A stretch of 64,000 nt of DNA, from NCBI GenBank assembly GCA_945870425.1, contig CAMBSD010000015.1:25330-89329 (forward strand). Direction: 5' to 3'. The notes under the pieces are model-generated. The model had not been told where the DNA came from, searched no databases, and worked only from the letters and a program-made list of their open reading frames with translations. Of the stretch, positions 43,548 through 52,924 are shown in pieces (the first letter of the stretch is position 1; each line of letters opens with the position of its first letter). The stretch is from Chitinophaga pinensis. Lineage in GTDB: Bacteria; Bacteroidota; Bacteroidia; UKL13-3. A program made the position numbers and the translations under genes.

Positions 43548-45608
43548 TTAGTTTTTTATTGGAAGTAATCCATATTTCTTGCCAAGTTCCAATTGGTTTT
43601 GTAAGAAATTGTTTGGATATTCTACTTTCACATCTGTTACTTTATCGCCATCCATCACCGCTGTTAACTTAGGTTGGATAAAACCTTTGTAAGGAGCTAC
43701 GTTCAATTTATTAAAACGCTCTTTCACTTCTTTCAATAATTCTTGATCAACCTTCACGCCATAACCTTCTACAAGCGCTGTGGCTGCTTTATAATCACCT
43801 TCAGATTTGATGCGTTGAATTTCTTTTAACAACTGACCAAACAAGTTACGTAGTTTGTCGTAATCATTCACTTTTACATAAGTCTTACCATCACGTTTCA
43901 CGAATACTATCACATTGTCTTTCTTGCCCATTTCATAAGCCCATTTAGCATTCAACTGACGGTTACGCATGTGAGCTTCTTCCAAATTCTCACCTACATT
44001 CAAACGAGTTAATTGTGTAATTAAACCATTCATGATATAACCATCGTACTCTGCTTTACCACAATCAAGACTTGGCATAACACCCATATCAATAAGTTTA
44101 TTATCTAAAACATAATACAATGCCACCAAATCAGCACGGGCTTCTTCTAATGTGCTTGCATAGTTTTTAAGGGTTTGGTCTGGATCGCCTACACCTTTGT
44201 TAATTTGACCACTCGCATGACCAATTACCTCATGCATATCAGTATGCAAATCGCCAGCCAATGCACCAAATTCTTTCGCTCTTGCTATCTGTGCTTCGTT
44301 TTCAGCAAACTCTTTTAATACAGGACTCTTAGCGCCAACAATATTATATGAGTGAACGATATTACCTAACGAAACAGATTTGCTACCATGTTTTTGACGA
44401 ATCCAATTGGCATTTGGAAGATTGATACCGATAGGTGTGGATTGTGCGCTAGCACCAGCCTCTTGAATAACGGTAATCACTTTAGCAGTAATTCCTTTCA
44501 CTTCTTTCTTCTTGTGTTCAGGGGCAATAGGTGAGTTATCCTCAAACCATTGCGCTTCTTTAGCAATAGCAGCAATTCGCTTAGTTGCTTCCATGTCTTT
44601 AATCGAAACTACTGATTCGTAGCTAGCTCGTTTGCCTATAGCATCATCATACACTTCAATAAATCCATTTACTACATCCAAACGAGAATCAACATCTGCT
44701 ACCCAAGCTATATTATATTCATCCCACTTTATCAAATCACCCGTTTTATAATATTCAACCAATAATTCAAGTGCTTTTTTCTGTTTGTCATTCTCAGCCA
44801 CTTTCACAGCTTTTTCCAACCAAAACACAATTTTTTCAATAGAAGCAGAGTACATCCCTCCTACTTTCCAAACTTGTTCTATTACCTTCCCGTCAACCTT
44901 AGTCATTTTGCTATTTAATCCCCAAGAAATAGGTTCTGAATCATCCTTTTTCATATGAGAATTATAGTAATCTTCCACTTCTTTTTGGCTCACACCTTCA
45001 TAAAAGTTATTTGCAGAGGCCTTCACATTATCAATACCAGAAGCCAAATCCACTTTCTTTCCTTCGAAGTTTATATCAAACATGATTGACTTCATACTTG
45101 TTAAAAACTCATCAACAGATTTGCCACCCAAAGGAAGTTTTGCAGCATCTGTTTTCTTTATCAATTCAGTGAAAAATTCAAAGCTACACTCAGGTGCAAA
45201 TTTCAAGTTTGAGTAATGGTGGTGAACACCATTTGAAAAGAAAAAGCGTTTTGCATACTCTTCAAACTTTTTCCAATCTTCGCTATCTTCATGCTTAGGA
45301 TTGGCTTCATATATGGCTTCGATGGTTTTACGTACCAATAAATTATTCTTATTATTTTGGTCGTAAATAATATCACGACCTGCATTAGCTGCCTCGAATA
45401 AATAGTAGGCAAGCTCTTTTTGCTGAGTTGTTAATTCAGCAAAACCTGGTATTTCGTAGCGTAAAACCTGCAAATCTGCAAATCGATCGCATTCAACTTC
45501 AAAACTACTTTCGGTTTTGCCTTGTTCTTTGTTTTGATTTGACGAACAACTGTAGATCAAAGCTCCTGCACTTAATGTTGTAATCATCATGAATTGTTTT
45601 ATTTTCAT
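43548..45608 (-). CDS. Dipeptidyl-peptidase III-like lipoprotein (M49)
   Basis: 686 residues. The signal peptide with lipobox LIYSC gives lipidation near Cys21. The zinc site HEVIGHASG is at about residues 457-465 (HEXXGH, the M49 signature), with the third ligand in LEEARADLVALYYV near 488. These enzymes remove dipeptides from peptide N-termini. Bacteroidota homologues are sometimes mislabelled dihydrofolate reductase. Lipidation suggests an envelope peptidase that processes imported or shed peptides. Monocistronic. Confidence 0.9.
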   Translation of the reverse strand: MKIKQFMMITTLSAGALIYSCSSNQNKEQGKTESSFEVECDRFADLQVLRYEIPGFAELTTQQKELAYYLFEAANAGRDIIYDQNNKNNLLVRKTIEAIYEANPKHEDSEDWKKFEEYAKRFFFSNGVHHHYSNLKFAPECSFEFFTELIKKTDAAKLPLGGKSVDEFLTSMKSIMFDINFEGKKVDLASGIDNVKASANNFYEGVSQKEVEDYYNSHMKKDDSEPISWGLNSKMTKVDGKVIEQVWKVGGMYSASIEKIVFWLEKAVKVAENDKQKKALELLVEYYKTGDLIKWDEYNIAWVADVDSRLDVVNGFIEVYDDAIGKRASYESVVSIKDMEATKRIAAIAKEAQWFEDNSPIAPEHKKKEVKGITAKVITVIQEAGASAQSTPIGINLPNANWIRQKHGSKSVSLGNIVHSYNIVGAKSPVLKEFAENEAQIARAKEFGALAGDLHTDMHEVIGHASGQINKGVGDPDQTLKNYASTLEEARADLVALYYVLDNKLIDMGVMPSLDCGKAEYDGYIMNGLITQLTRLNVGENLEEAHMRNRQLNAKWAYEMGKKDNVIVFVKRDGKTYVKVNDYDKLRNLFGQLLKEIQRIKSEGDYKAATALVEGYGVKVDQELLKEVKERFNKLNVAPYKGFIQPKLTAVMDGDKVTDVKVEYPNNFLQNQLELGKKYGLLPIKN

Positions 45609-45701
45609 TGTATTTAATGTTTCAGATTGGTATTCAAATGAAGTACAATGTTACATAAAAACAAAATAGATTTGATAGGTGGCAATGCTTAATTTGCAGC
45701 A

Positions 45702-46478
45702 GTGAAAACAAACAGTTTAAAAGATTTTTTAGACACACAAGTCAATAAATACAATCAATTTTCATTTATTGAGGATGACCCTATCTGCATTCCGCATCAA
45801 TTCAACCTAAAACAAGACATTGAAATCATGGGCTTGTTTGCTTCAGTGTTTGCCTGGGGGCAACGCAAAACAATCATAAATAAGTGTAATGAATTATCAA
45901 ATCGCATGGATAATCGACCATACGATTTCATCCTAAACCACCAAGATAATGATTTAAAGAGACTTTTAGGATTCAAACATAGAACATTTACGGATACTGA
46001 TTTACTCTATTTTGTGTCTTTTCTAAATAAATGGTATAGGCATAGTGAAAGTCTAGAGTCTGCCTTTTCAAAGCATTTTAATCCAAAAGACAAGAATATT
46101 GAGAAAGCCTTGACAGGCTTTAGATTGCTTTTTGAATCAAATGATGCAGCCCCAAGAAGAACATTAAAGCATATTTCAAGCCCTAATCAAAACTCAGCAT
46201 GCAAAAGATTGTGTATGTATTTAAGATGGATGGTTCGTGATGACGACTCAAAAGTTGACTTTGGTATTTGGAAAACCATTAAACCCTCTCAATTGATATG
46301 TCCGTTAGACTTGCATGTGCAAAGAACTGCTATAAAATTTGGTTTATTACAAAGAGAGCAAAGTGATTGGAAGGCGGCATTAGAATTAACTGAAAACTTA
46401 AAACGATTTGACAAAAACGACCCAGTTAAGTATGATTTCGCCCTATTTGGATTGAGTATCACACCAGATAAGTCATAA
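45702..46478 (+). CDS. TIGR02757-family conserved protein
   Basis: 258 residues from a GTG start. The sequence KQDIEIMGLFASVFAWGQRK near 40-60, RRTLKHISSPNQNSACKRLC near 153 and MYLRWMVRDD with PLDLHVQRTAIKFGL near 205 match the Bacteroidota-rich TIGR02757 family. Motif spacing (helices with K-R-x-x-M-x-L-R-W-M-V-R and P-L-D-x-H) suggests a helix-hairpin-helix glycosylase-like fold, but no activity is known to me. It ends 2 bp before a 43-bp inverted repeat. Confidence 0.85.
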   Translation: MKTNSLKDFLDTQVNKYNQFSFIEDDPICIPHQFNLKQDIEIMGLFASVFAWGQRKTIINKCNELSNRMDNRPYDFILNHQDNDLKRLLGFKHRTFTDTDLLYFVSFLNKWYRHSESLESAFSKHFNPKDKNIEKALTGFRLLFESNDAAPRRTLKHISSPNQNSACKRLCMYLRWMVRDDDSKVDFGIWKTIKPSQLICPLDLHVQRTAIKFGLLQREQSDWKAALELTENLKRFDKNDPVKYDFALFGLSITPDKS

Positions 46479-46480
46479 TT

Positions 46481-46523
46481 TATTACCGAAAATTGTCAGT
46501 TAAACTGACAATTTTCGGTAATA
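46481..46523. repeat. Perfect 43-bp inverted repeat after the ATPase gene
   Basis: 21-bp arms (TATTACCGAAAATTGTCAGTT and its complement) surround a single A. It lies 1 bp beyond the ATPase stop and 2 bp beyond the TIGR02757 stop, so it can act as a shared transcription end. It shares CGAAAATTGTCAG with the repeat before the ATPase start (47726). Confidence 0.9.
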
Positions 46524-46524
46524 A

Positions 46525-47706
46525 TTATTTTATTAAAAGAGGCAATGTATGAGTCAAAAAAGGGATTAAACCAACCACCTTCACTTGTTTATTAATACCA
46601 AAATCATCATCAAGAGATGGAGTAATTATAAAATTATGTTTGGTCCCCAAATCCTTTAAACTTTCAGTCATTCCACGAGAAACAGAAGGCGCAGTTGAAT
46701 ACTTAATTTCAATACTTGCAATTGGTTTTATACCTTTAACCAAAATCAAATCTACCTCACTCCCATCATGTGTTCTATAATAGTAGGGCTGAATGGTGCG
46801 AGGTAATAATTGAATGATTTGTTCAATTACATAGCCTTCCCAAGAATTGCCAACTGCCGAATGGTTGAATAATGTCTTTACATTATAAATATCTAATAAA
46901 TAATGTAACAAGCCCGTATCACGGATATATACCTTAGGACTTTTAACTAATCGCTTCTTAGAATTAATATGAAAAGGCATCAACTTTCTAACCATATATG
47001 CACCTTCAAGGTGGTCCAAGTATCGGTTTGTGGTTGTTTGACTAATATCTAAGCCTTTTGCAAATGAGTTGGCATTCCAAATACCAGCATGATGGTGAGC
47101 TAACATTCTCCATAAACGAAACATCACTTGTGGCGAAAAGGTACTACCAAACAATGAATTCAAATCTCGTTCAACAAAAGTGCGCGCAAAGCCATCCATC
47201 CAAAGAAATTGGGCTTCATCATTCCTAGCCCTATATGAATCTGGAAAACCTCCTCGAAACCAATGTTTATTTAGTGTGGTACTTTTCTGAGGCAACTCAG
47301 TTAAATTAAAGGGATGAGCTTCGATATAATATATCCGACCAGCCAAGGACTCAGATGCACCTTTTACCAATTCTGGTGTAGCAGAACCTAATAATAAAAA
47401 TCTACCTGCTTTTTTCTTTTTATCAATAACAGATCTTAATACTGGAAATAAATCTGGCAAGCGTTGCACTTCATCAATGATTAAATTAGCATCTTGGTGT
47501 TGTGTAAGAAAAAATTCGATGTCATTAAACTTTCTTAAATCAGCAGGGCTTTCTAAATCAAAGTAATCAGCCTTTGATTTCAATTGCTTTTGGATAGTAA
47601 GAGCCACAGTAGTCTTCCCGCATTGACGAGGTCCAACAAGGCCTACAGCAGGAAACTGCTTCAATAGTTTTTCTACTTGTGCTTCTGCAATTCGTTTAAT
47701 TTTCAT
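46525..47706 (-). CDS. AAA-family ATPase with DUF4143 domain
   Basis: 393 residues. Walker A is VGPRQCGKTTVALT near residue 24, Walker B is ANLIIDEVQRLPDLFPVLRS near 74, and sensor-like LLLGSATPELVKG follows near 104. The C-terminal DUF4143 part carries KVYIRDTGLLHYLL near 255 and a PD-(D/E)xK-like stretch (HDGSEVDLILVKG, then IASIEIKYS). This family is widespread in Bacteroidota and prone to gain and loss; function is unclear, with some members resembling defence or mobile ATPases. Matching inverted repeats bracket the gene. Confidence 0.9.
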   Translation of the reverse strand: MKIKRIAEAQVEKLLKQFPAVGLVGPRQCGKTTVALTIQKQLKSKADYFDLESPADLRKFNDIEFFLTQHQDANLIIDEVQRLPDLFPVLRSVIDKKKKAGRFLLLGSATPELVKGASESLAGRIYYIEAHPFNLTELPQKSTTLNKHWFRGGFPDSYRARNDEAQFLWMDGFARTFVERDLNSLFGSTFSPQVMFRLWRMLAHHHAGIWNANSFAKGLDISQTTTNRYLDHLEGAYMVRKLMPFHINSKKRLVKSPKVYIRDTGLLHYLLDIYNVKTLFNHSAVGNSWEGYVIEQIIQLLPRTIQPYYYRTHDGSEVDLILVKGIKPIASIEIKYSTAPSVSRGMTESLKDLGTKHNFIITPSLDDDFGINKQVKVVGLIPFLTHTLPLLIK

Positions 47707-47725
47707 GGTACAAGTATAAATAAAA

Positions 47726-47766
47726 ATTCCCGAAATTTGTCAATCCAACTGACAATTTTCGGGAAT
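47726..47766. repeat. Inverted repeat in the ATPase promoter region
   Basis: 17-bp arms (ATTCCCGAAATTTGTCA and, with one mismatch, its complement) surround an ATCCAAC spacer. It lies 19 bp upstream of the ATPase ATG and 23 bp beyond the hutU stop. The half-site matches the repeat at 46481. Confidence 0.85.
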
Positions 47767-47789
47767 AATTTAATTAAATATTCTGCTAT

Positions 47790-49454
47790 TTATTTATCTT
47801 TCAATCGCTCTTTGATGTCTAATCTATGTTTACGAGCTGTGTCGATAGCTATGTCATAACCCGCATCAGCATGGCGTATAACGCCCATTGCAGGATCATT
47901 ATGCAATACACGTTTCAATCTGCGAGCAGCGTCTTCAGTACCATCAGCCAAAATAACCATGCCTGCATGAATAGAATATCCCATTCCAACTCCACCACCA
48001 TGGTGAACAGAAACCCAACTTGCTCCACCAGCTGTATTAATCAAAGCATTCAATATAGGCCAGTCAGCAACAGCATCACTGCCATCTTTCATTGCTTCAG
48101 TTTCGCGGTTTGGCGATGCAACAGAACCTGTATCCAAATGATCTCTTCCGATCACAATTGGTCCTTTTACTTTACCTGTTCTTACCAATTCATTAAAAGC
48201 CAATGCAGCCTTTTCTCTATCACCTTGTCCTATCCAACAAATACGAGCAGGTAAGCCTTGGAAGGCAATGCGTTCACGAGCCATATCTAACCAACGATGT
48301 AAAGATGTATTTTCAGGGAATAATTCTTTCATCACTTGATCTGTTACATAAATATCATTAGGATCACCACTAAGCGCCACCCAGCGGAAAGGGCCTTTAC
48401 CCTCGCAGAATAACGGGCGTATATAGGCAGGCACAAAACCCGGAAAATCAAATGCATTTGACACGCCTCTTTGGTCTTTTGCTTGTCCTCTTAAATTGTT
48501 TCCATAATCAAAAGTGATTGCACCTCTTTTTTGAAGTTCTAACATTAGCTTCACATGATGGGCCATCGTATCTAAAGATATATTAACGTATTTTTCAGGT
48601 TCAGTTCTGCGCATATGGTCAGCAACATCTTCGGCCAATGTTTCAGGATAATATCCATTTAATGGATCATGAGCCGAAGTTTGATCAGTTAACAAATCTG
48701 GTGTAATGTTTCGTTCAATTAGTCTTTCTAGCAAATCAATCACATTACAAACCACACCAATTGATAATCTTTGTCCAGCAGCTTTGGCTTTCAAGGCCAT
48801 ATCGATAGCTTCGTCAACATCACGACTCATCACATCAAGGTAACGAGTTTCGATACGTTTTTTGATACGCCATTCAACCATTTCAGCTGCTAAGCAAACA
48901 CCATCACACATGGTAACAGCTAGTGGCTGAGCACCACCCATGCCACCAAGGCCAGCAGTAACCGTTAATGTGCCTTTCAAACTTCCACCAAAATGCTGAC
49001 GAGCCGCTTCGGCAAAGGTTTCATAGGTACCTTGCACTATACCTTGTGAGCCAATATAAATCCAACTTCCAGCTGTCATTTGACCATACATCATCAAGCC
49101 TTTTTTATCCAACTCATGAAATGTTTCCCAATTGGCCCATTTAGGAACCAACATACTGTTTGAAATTATCACACGTGGCGCGTCTTTATGGGTTGGAAGA
49201 ATACCAACTGGCTTACCACTTTGAATAAGTAAGGTTTCATCGTCCTCCAAATCTTTCAAAGCATTCACTATCAAATCAAAACTCTCCCAATTGCGAGCAG
49301 CCTTACCTATACCTCCATATACAATAAGGTCTTCAGGACGTTCTGCCACATCTGGGTCAAGGTTATTATACAACATACGCAAGGCAGCCTCTTGAATCCA
49401 ACCTTTGCATGAAAGGGTATTTCCAGTGGCTGCGTGTAGTTCAGGTCTTTTCAT
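47790..49454 (-). CDS. hutU: Urocanate hydratase
   Basis: 554 residues, the normal length. This NAD+-dependent lyase is the second step of histidine breakdown (urocanate to imidazolone propionate). [14 protein letters not shown] near 47 and the long [20 protein letters not shown] with [16 protein letters not shown] near 163 form the NAD site. The conserved Cys region is [19 protein letters not shown] near 410, and [18 protein letters not shown] near 500 completes the fold. The other hut genes are not in this window. Its start is divergent from the small exported protein at 49492. Confidence 0.97.
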   Translation of the reverse strand: MKRPELHAATGNTLSCKGWIQEAALRMLYNNLDPDVAERPEDLIVYGGIGKAARNWESFDLIVNALKDLEDDETLLIQSGKPVGILPTHKDAPRVIISNSMLVPKWANWETFHELDKKGLMMYGQMTAGSWIYIGSQGIVQGTYETFAEAARQHFGGSLKGTLTVTAGLGGMGGAQPLAVTMCDGVCLAAEMVEWRIKKRIETRYLDVMSRDVDEAIDMALKAKAAGQRLSIGVVCNVIDLLERLIERNITPDLLTDQTSAHDPLNGYYPETLAEDVADHMRRTEPEKYVNISLDTMAHHVKLMLELQKRGAITFDYGNNLRGQAKDQRGVSNAFDFPGFVPAYIRPLFCEGKGPFRWVALSGDPNDIYVTDQVMKELFPENTSLHRWLDMARERIAFQGLPARICWIGQGDREKAALAFNELVRTGKVKGPIVIGRDHLDTGSVASPNRETEAMKDGSDAVADWPILNALINTAGGASWVSVHHGGGVGMGYSIHAGMVILADGTEDAARRLKRVLHNDPAMGVIRHADAGYDIAIDTARKHRLDIKERLKDK

Positions 49455-49491
49455 AAAATATTTTAGTGTGTTAATATTATTTATACTTAAT

Positions 49492-49902
49492 TTGAGCCAA
49501 CAATTTTACAACATCAAACGTAATTCTCCATATATTGTTTTTTTGATTTTGCTGAGTTTCTCATTCAGCATAGTGCCTTTCCATGCTTTCCATAAACATA
49601 TTGAAACTGAACATATGGTAGCTATGCAAAGCAAAAACTATGAACATAACTGCGAATTAGACGAAATAATATGCCAAGGTGAATTTAATGCAGACTTATG
49701 TCAACATAGAACACATCTTGGTAAACCTATTGAAAAATGCTTTAGCTGTCAATTTCACTTCACCAAAAATTACACCCTAAGTGAAGCAAACCAAAGCATT
49801 ACTTTTCAATCTTTTTATGAACTTAGATTCAATAATCTTCATTCAATTGAGCTCGTTTTCAACAAACTGTTAAGCAATAAGGGCCCTCCCACTCAGGCAT
49901 AA
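49492..49902 (+). CDS. Small exported His/Cys-rich protein preceding a TonB receptor
   Basis: 136 residues from TTG 49492; a start further upstream (49405) would run antisense into hutU. A hydrophobic segment ([20 protein letters not shown]) serves as signal or anchor. It is followed by [40 protein letters not shown] and KCFSCQFHF, giving many His and Cys. It ends NKGPPTQA. This looks like a metal-binding envelope protein. It lies 58 bp before a TonB receptor in the same direction, parallel to the pair at 17483/18042. Confidence 0.6.
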   Translation: MSQQFYNIKRNSPYIVFLILLSFSFSIVPFHAFHKHIETEHMVAMQSKNYEHNCELDEIICQGEFNADLCQHRTHLGKPIEKCFSCQFHFTKNYTLSEANQSITFQSFYELRFNNLHSIELVFNKLLSNKGPPTQA

Positions 49903-49960
49903 TTAGAAACCGTTTTCTTCTTGCACCTTAATACCCTTTATCAAACTTAATATTATTACA

Positions 49961-52288
49961 TTGAAACAAACAGCAATGATAATGCTGTGTCTTTTATTGG
50001 CTTTTAAAGCAAATACTCAGACTCAGCCATTAAACACCTTTACAATTTCAGGTATTGTGAGCGATAGTGCGAATTCACAAGTGCTTCCTTATGCTAGTCT
50101 TTACCTTAAAGAGTTAAAGCGAACTACCTTAACGGATGAAAATGGTAACTTTAAAATAGATGGTGTAAAAAAAGGAAATTATACCCTACAAATCGCTTAC
50201 CTCGGTTACCATCCCACAAGCCTTCGCATTAAGGTGGAGAAAGATATTGTCCTACGAATTCAATTAGCAAATGAAATAAACCATTTGCATGAATTTGTTG
50301 TAACGAGTCATCAAGACGACAATACTATTCCATCAAAATCCACAATCAAACTTGAGAATATTGAAAGAAACAGAGGTCAAAATTTTGTCGATCTACTAAA
50401 AAATTCAGTAGGTATTTGTTCATTAAACTCTGGGCCAGGCATTGCTAAACCTGTTATAAGGGGAATGCATAGCAATAGGATAGTAACTTTAAATAACGAT
50501 GTTCGCATAGAAGACCAGCAATGGGGAGCCGACCACGGACCTGAAATCGACCCATTCTCTATCGGTAAAGTGGAAGTAATAAAAGGTGCATCTGGCCTAC
50601 AATATGGTGCAGAAGCCATTGGTGGGGTTATTAAAATTGCATCTCGCGAATATCTCAAAAATAAAGGGATTCAAGGTGAGTGGATGGCAAATGGATTTAG
50701 TAACAATAAGCAAGTAGCAAGTTCAATATTGTTAGAAGGAAATCATCTTAAGAATAATGAATTAAAATGGAGAACCCAAGCAAGCTATACAAAGTCAGGG
50801 GATGCCCAAACACCCGAATATGTAATGAACAACACTGGCTTTAGTGAACTTAATTTCTCATCCTCATTGCACTATGGTTTTAAAAAATTAAACATTGAAG
50901 CATCTCAAAGTTACTATCAAAGTGAAATAGGTATTCTTAAATCATCACATATTCATAACCAAACGGATTTGCTTAGGGTAATCAAAAATGGAAGACCATT
51001 GGTTGTATACCCTTACAGTTATAGTATTGGCAGACCAAAACAAGAAGTAAACCATCAAGTGTATGCGCTAAAAATGAGTTATCAATTTGCAAAAAGCAAA
51101 CTGAGTTATGCATTGAGCCAACAAATAAATAACCGCAAAGAATATGATGTATTGGTAAGTTGGAACAATAACAATACGAACCAAAATACAGCTGCCTACA
51201 ATTTAACTTTAACAAGTTGGCAAAACGATTTGAAATATGAGACGCAAACACTATATAGCTGGAGCCACAGCCTTGGTGCGTCATGGATGTATCAAGGGAA
51301 TTATGCCACAGGCAAGCAATTCTTTATACCTAATTTTATTGCCAACACATACGCAGTTTATGCTATTAGTAAGTATTCAAAAAAGAGATGGTATGCCGAA
51401 TTAGGTTTTAGGTTAGATAACAGAAATCAAACAAGGTATATCAATCAAAGCAATCAAGTGCTATATAATGACTTATCCTATAAAAATATAAGTTTTGCCG
51501 CAGGTATATCTTATCAGTTAACCACTGCTTGGAAGCTTAACAGCAATATAAGTAGCGCATGGCGACCACCTAGTATAAACGAATTATATGCAGATGGACT
51601 TCATGCAGGCCTTGCGACTTACGAAAAAGGAAATCCTAATCTTCAAGCGGAACGAAGCTATAATCTTGAACTTGGGATTAAACATCAAAATGAAAAGTGG
51701 CAAGCTGAATTCAATGTATTTAGAAACTACATGGATAATTATATATATCGATTACCCACAAAAACAATCGTTACCAATTTCAGAGGTTCTTTTCCCTTGT
51801 TTGAATGGAGCCAAACCAATGCAGTTATCTATGGATCGGAATTACTATTCAACTATCAATTAAGCAAAAGTTTTTCAGCCAATTTAAATGCTAGTTTTTT
51901 ATATGCCGATGATATCAGCCATGCTCGTCCTCTTATATTTATTCCAGCTAATAGAAGTAAACTAAGTTTGAGTTATGAGAAAGATGCCATAGGCAAGTTT
52001 CAAAAACTATTTTTCACAGCTAGCTATACTCTCGTGTCTCAACAAAACAGATACCCTGACAGCCTAGATTGGACAACACCTCCAGGCGCTTATGGCTTGT
52101 TTGACATCAATGCAGGTTTTCAAATAAACTTAAAAAAACAACCCATAAAAATAAGCATGGGCATTCAAAATTTGTTTGACACATCCTACCGCGACTACCT
52201 GAGTAGATATCGCTATTTTAGTTTAGATCCCGGAAGAAATATTATTTTAAGGGTGATTATACCCTTCTCAATTTTAAGCAAACATTAA
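49961..52288 (+). CDS. TonB-dependent outer-membrane receptor (possible metal receptor)
   Basis: 775 residues from a TTG start, with a signal peptide ending near residue 20. An N-terminal carboxypeptidase-regulatory-like domain (ISGIVSDS ... PYASLYLKELKRTTLTDENG) of about 85 residues precedes the plug (SVGICSLNSGPGIAKPVIRG, then QQWGADHGPEIDPF near 188 and GAEAIGGVIKIA near 215) and barrel. The plug phrase WGADHGPEIDP and the His/Cys-rich gene upstream recall ZnuD-like metal receptors, so zinc or another metal is a plausible but unproven substrate. A companion lipoprotein gene follows after 35 bp. Confidence 0.88.
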   Translation: MKQTAMIMLCLLLAFKANTQTQPLNTFTISGIVSDSANSQVLPYASLYLKELKRTTLTDENGNFKIDGVKKGNYTLQIAYLGYHPTSLRIKVEKDIVLRIQLANEINHLHEFVVTSHQDDNTIPSKSTIKLENIERNRGQNFVDLLKNSVGICSLNSGPGIAKPVIRGMHSNRIVTLNNDVRIEDQQWGADHGPEIDPFSIGKVEVIKGASGLQYGAEAIGGVIKIASREYLKNKGIQGEWMANGFSNNKQVASSILLEGNHLKNNELKWRTQASYTKSGDAQTPEYVMNNTGFSELNFSSSLHYGFKKLNIEASQSYYQSEIGILKSSHIHNQTDLLRVIKNGRPLVVYPYSYSIGRPKQEVNHQVYALKMSYQFAKSKLSYALSQQINNRKEYDVLVSWNNNNTNQNTAAYNLTLTSWQNDLKYETQTLYSWSHSLGASWMYQGNYATGKQFFIPNFIANTYAVYAISKYSKKRWYAELGFRLDNRNQTRYINQSNQVLYNDLSYKNISFAAGISYQLTTAWKLNSNISSAWRPPSINELYADGLHAGLATYEKGNPNLQAERSYNLELGIKHQNEKWQAEFNVFRNYMDNYIYRLPTKTIVTNFRGSFPLFEWSQTNAVIYGSELLFNYQLSKSFSANLNASFLYADDISHARPLIFIPANRSKLSLSYEKDAIGKFQKLFFTASYTLVSQQNRYPDSLDWTTPPGAYGLFDINAGFQINLKKQPIKISMGIQNLFDTSYRDYLSRYRYFSLDPGRNIILRVIIPFSILSKH

Positions 52289-52323
52289 AACAAAATCATT
52301 AAAACACATAATAAATTTATAAT

Positions 52324-52923
52324 ATGAATACCAAGTTAAAAACAAACATTATTCTTCTTTTAATTGCTTCCACCACTAGTATGCTTGGCTGCCAAAAAGA
52401 GGACCCAAAAAAACCTAGTTCAAACACTCCTCAAGAGCAGATTACAACTGTTATTTTGAAAGGGTATAATCATGACGACCCAAGCGATTCGCTTCATCAA
52501 TTTATGATAAAGTGGGAAGACCTTGATGGAGATGGAGGAAATCCTCCGAGTATTGATTCATTGATATTGGATACTGGCTTTGAATATCATATCAATCTTA
52601 TCATTATTGATAAAACTAAAACGCCTTTTGATACCGTGAGTAAGGAAATTGAAGATTTAAAAAATGTCCATCAATTTTTCTACACACCTAGTAAAGAACT
52701 TGAAGACAAGATGGAAGTTAAAATTGATGAATTTGATAGCAATAATCCTCCCCTACCTTTTGGCATGGAAGTAAATTTACACATCACAGCAGACACTTTA
52801 TATAATCTACCCGTAATAGGAAAACTAAATATCGTTTTGAGTCATTATGATGGTATTCCTAAAACAGCGAAACCTTCACCTGAAAGTGATATAGATATAA
52901 ATATTCCAATACGGTTAAAATAA
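52324..52923 (+). CDS. TonB-receptor-associated lipoprotein
   Basis: 199 residues. The lipobox SMLGC puts the lipidated Cys near residue 23, followed by a Lys/Pro linker. The body contains ITTVILKGYNHDD, WEDLDGDGGNPPSIDSL (an acidic, Ca-loop-like DLDGDGG) and KEIEDLKNVHQFFYTP. This matches lipoproteins that follow TonB receptors in Bacteroidota, often annotated type 1 periplasmic-binding-fold. It probably captures the substrate at the outer face. It converges with the glycosyltransferase gene, with one base between stops. Confidence 0.75.
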   Translation: MNTKLKTNIILLLIASTTSMLGCQKEDPKKPSSNTPQEQITTVILKGYNHDDPSDSLHQFMIKWEDLDGDGGNPPSIDSLILDTGFEYHINLIIIDKTKTPFDTVSKEIEDLKNVHQFFYTPSKELEDKMEVKIDEFDSNNPPLPFGMEVNLHITADTLYNLPVIGKLNIVLSHYDGIPKTAKPSPESDIDINIPIRLK

Positions 52924-52924
52924 T

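Noticed and set aside
49405..49491. Earlier start ([11 protein letters not shown]...) for the small exported gene
   Set aside because: It would be antisense to the hutU start codon region and places 29 extra residues before the signal segment; TTG 49492 is more plausible.
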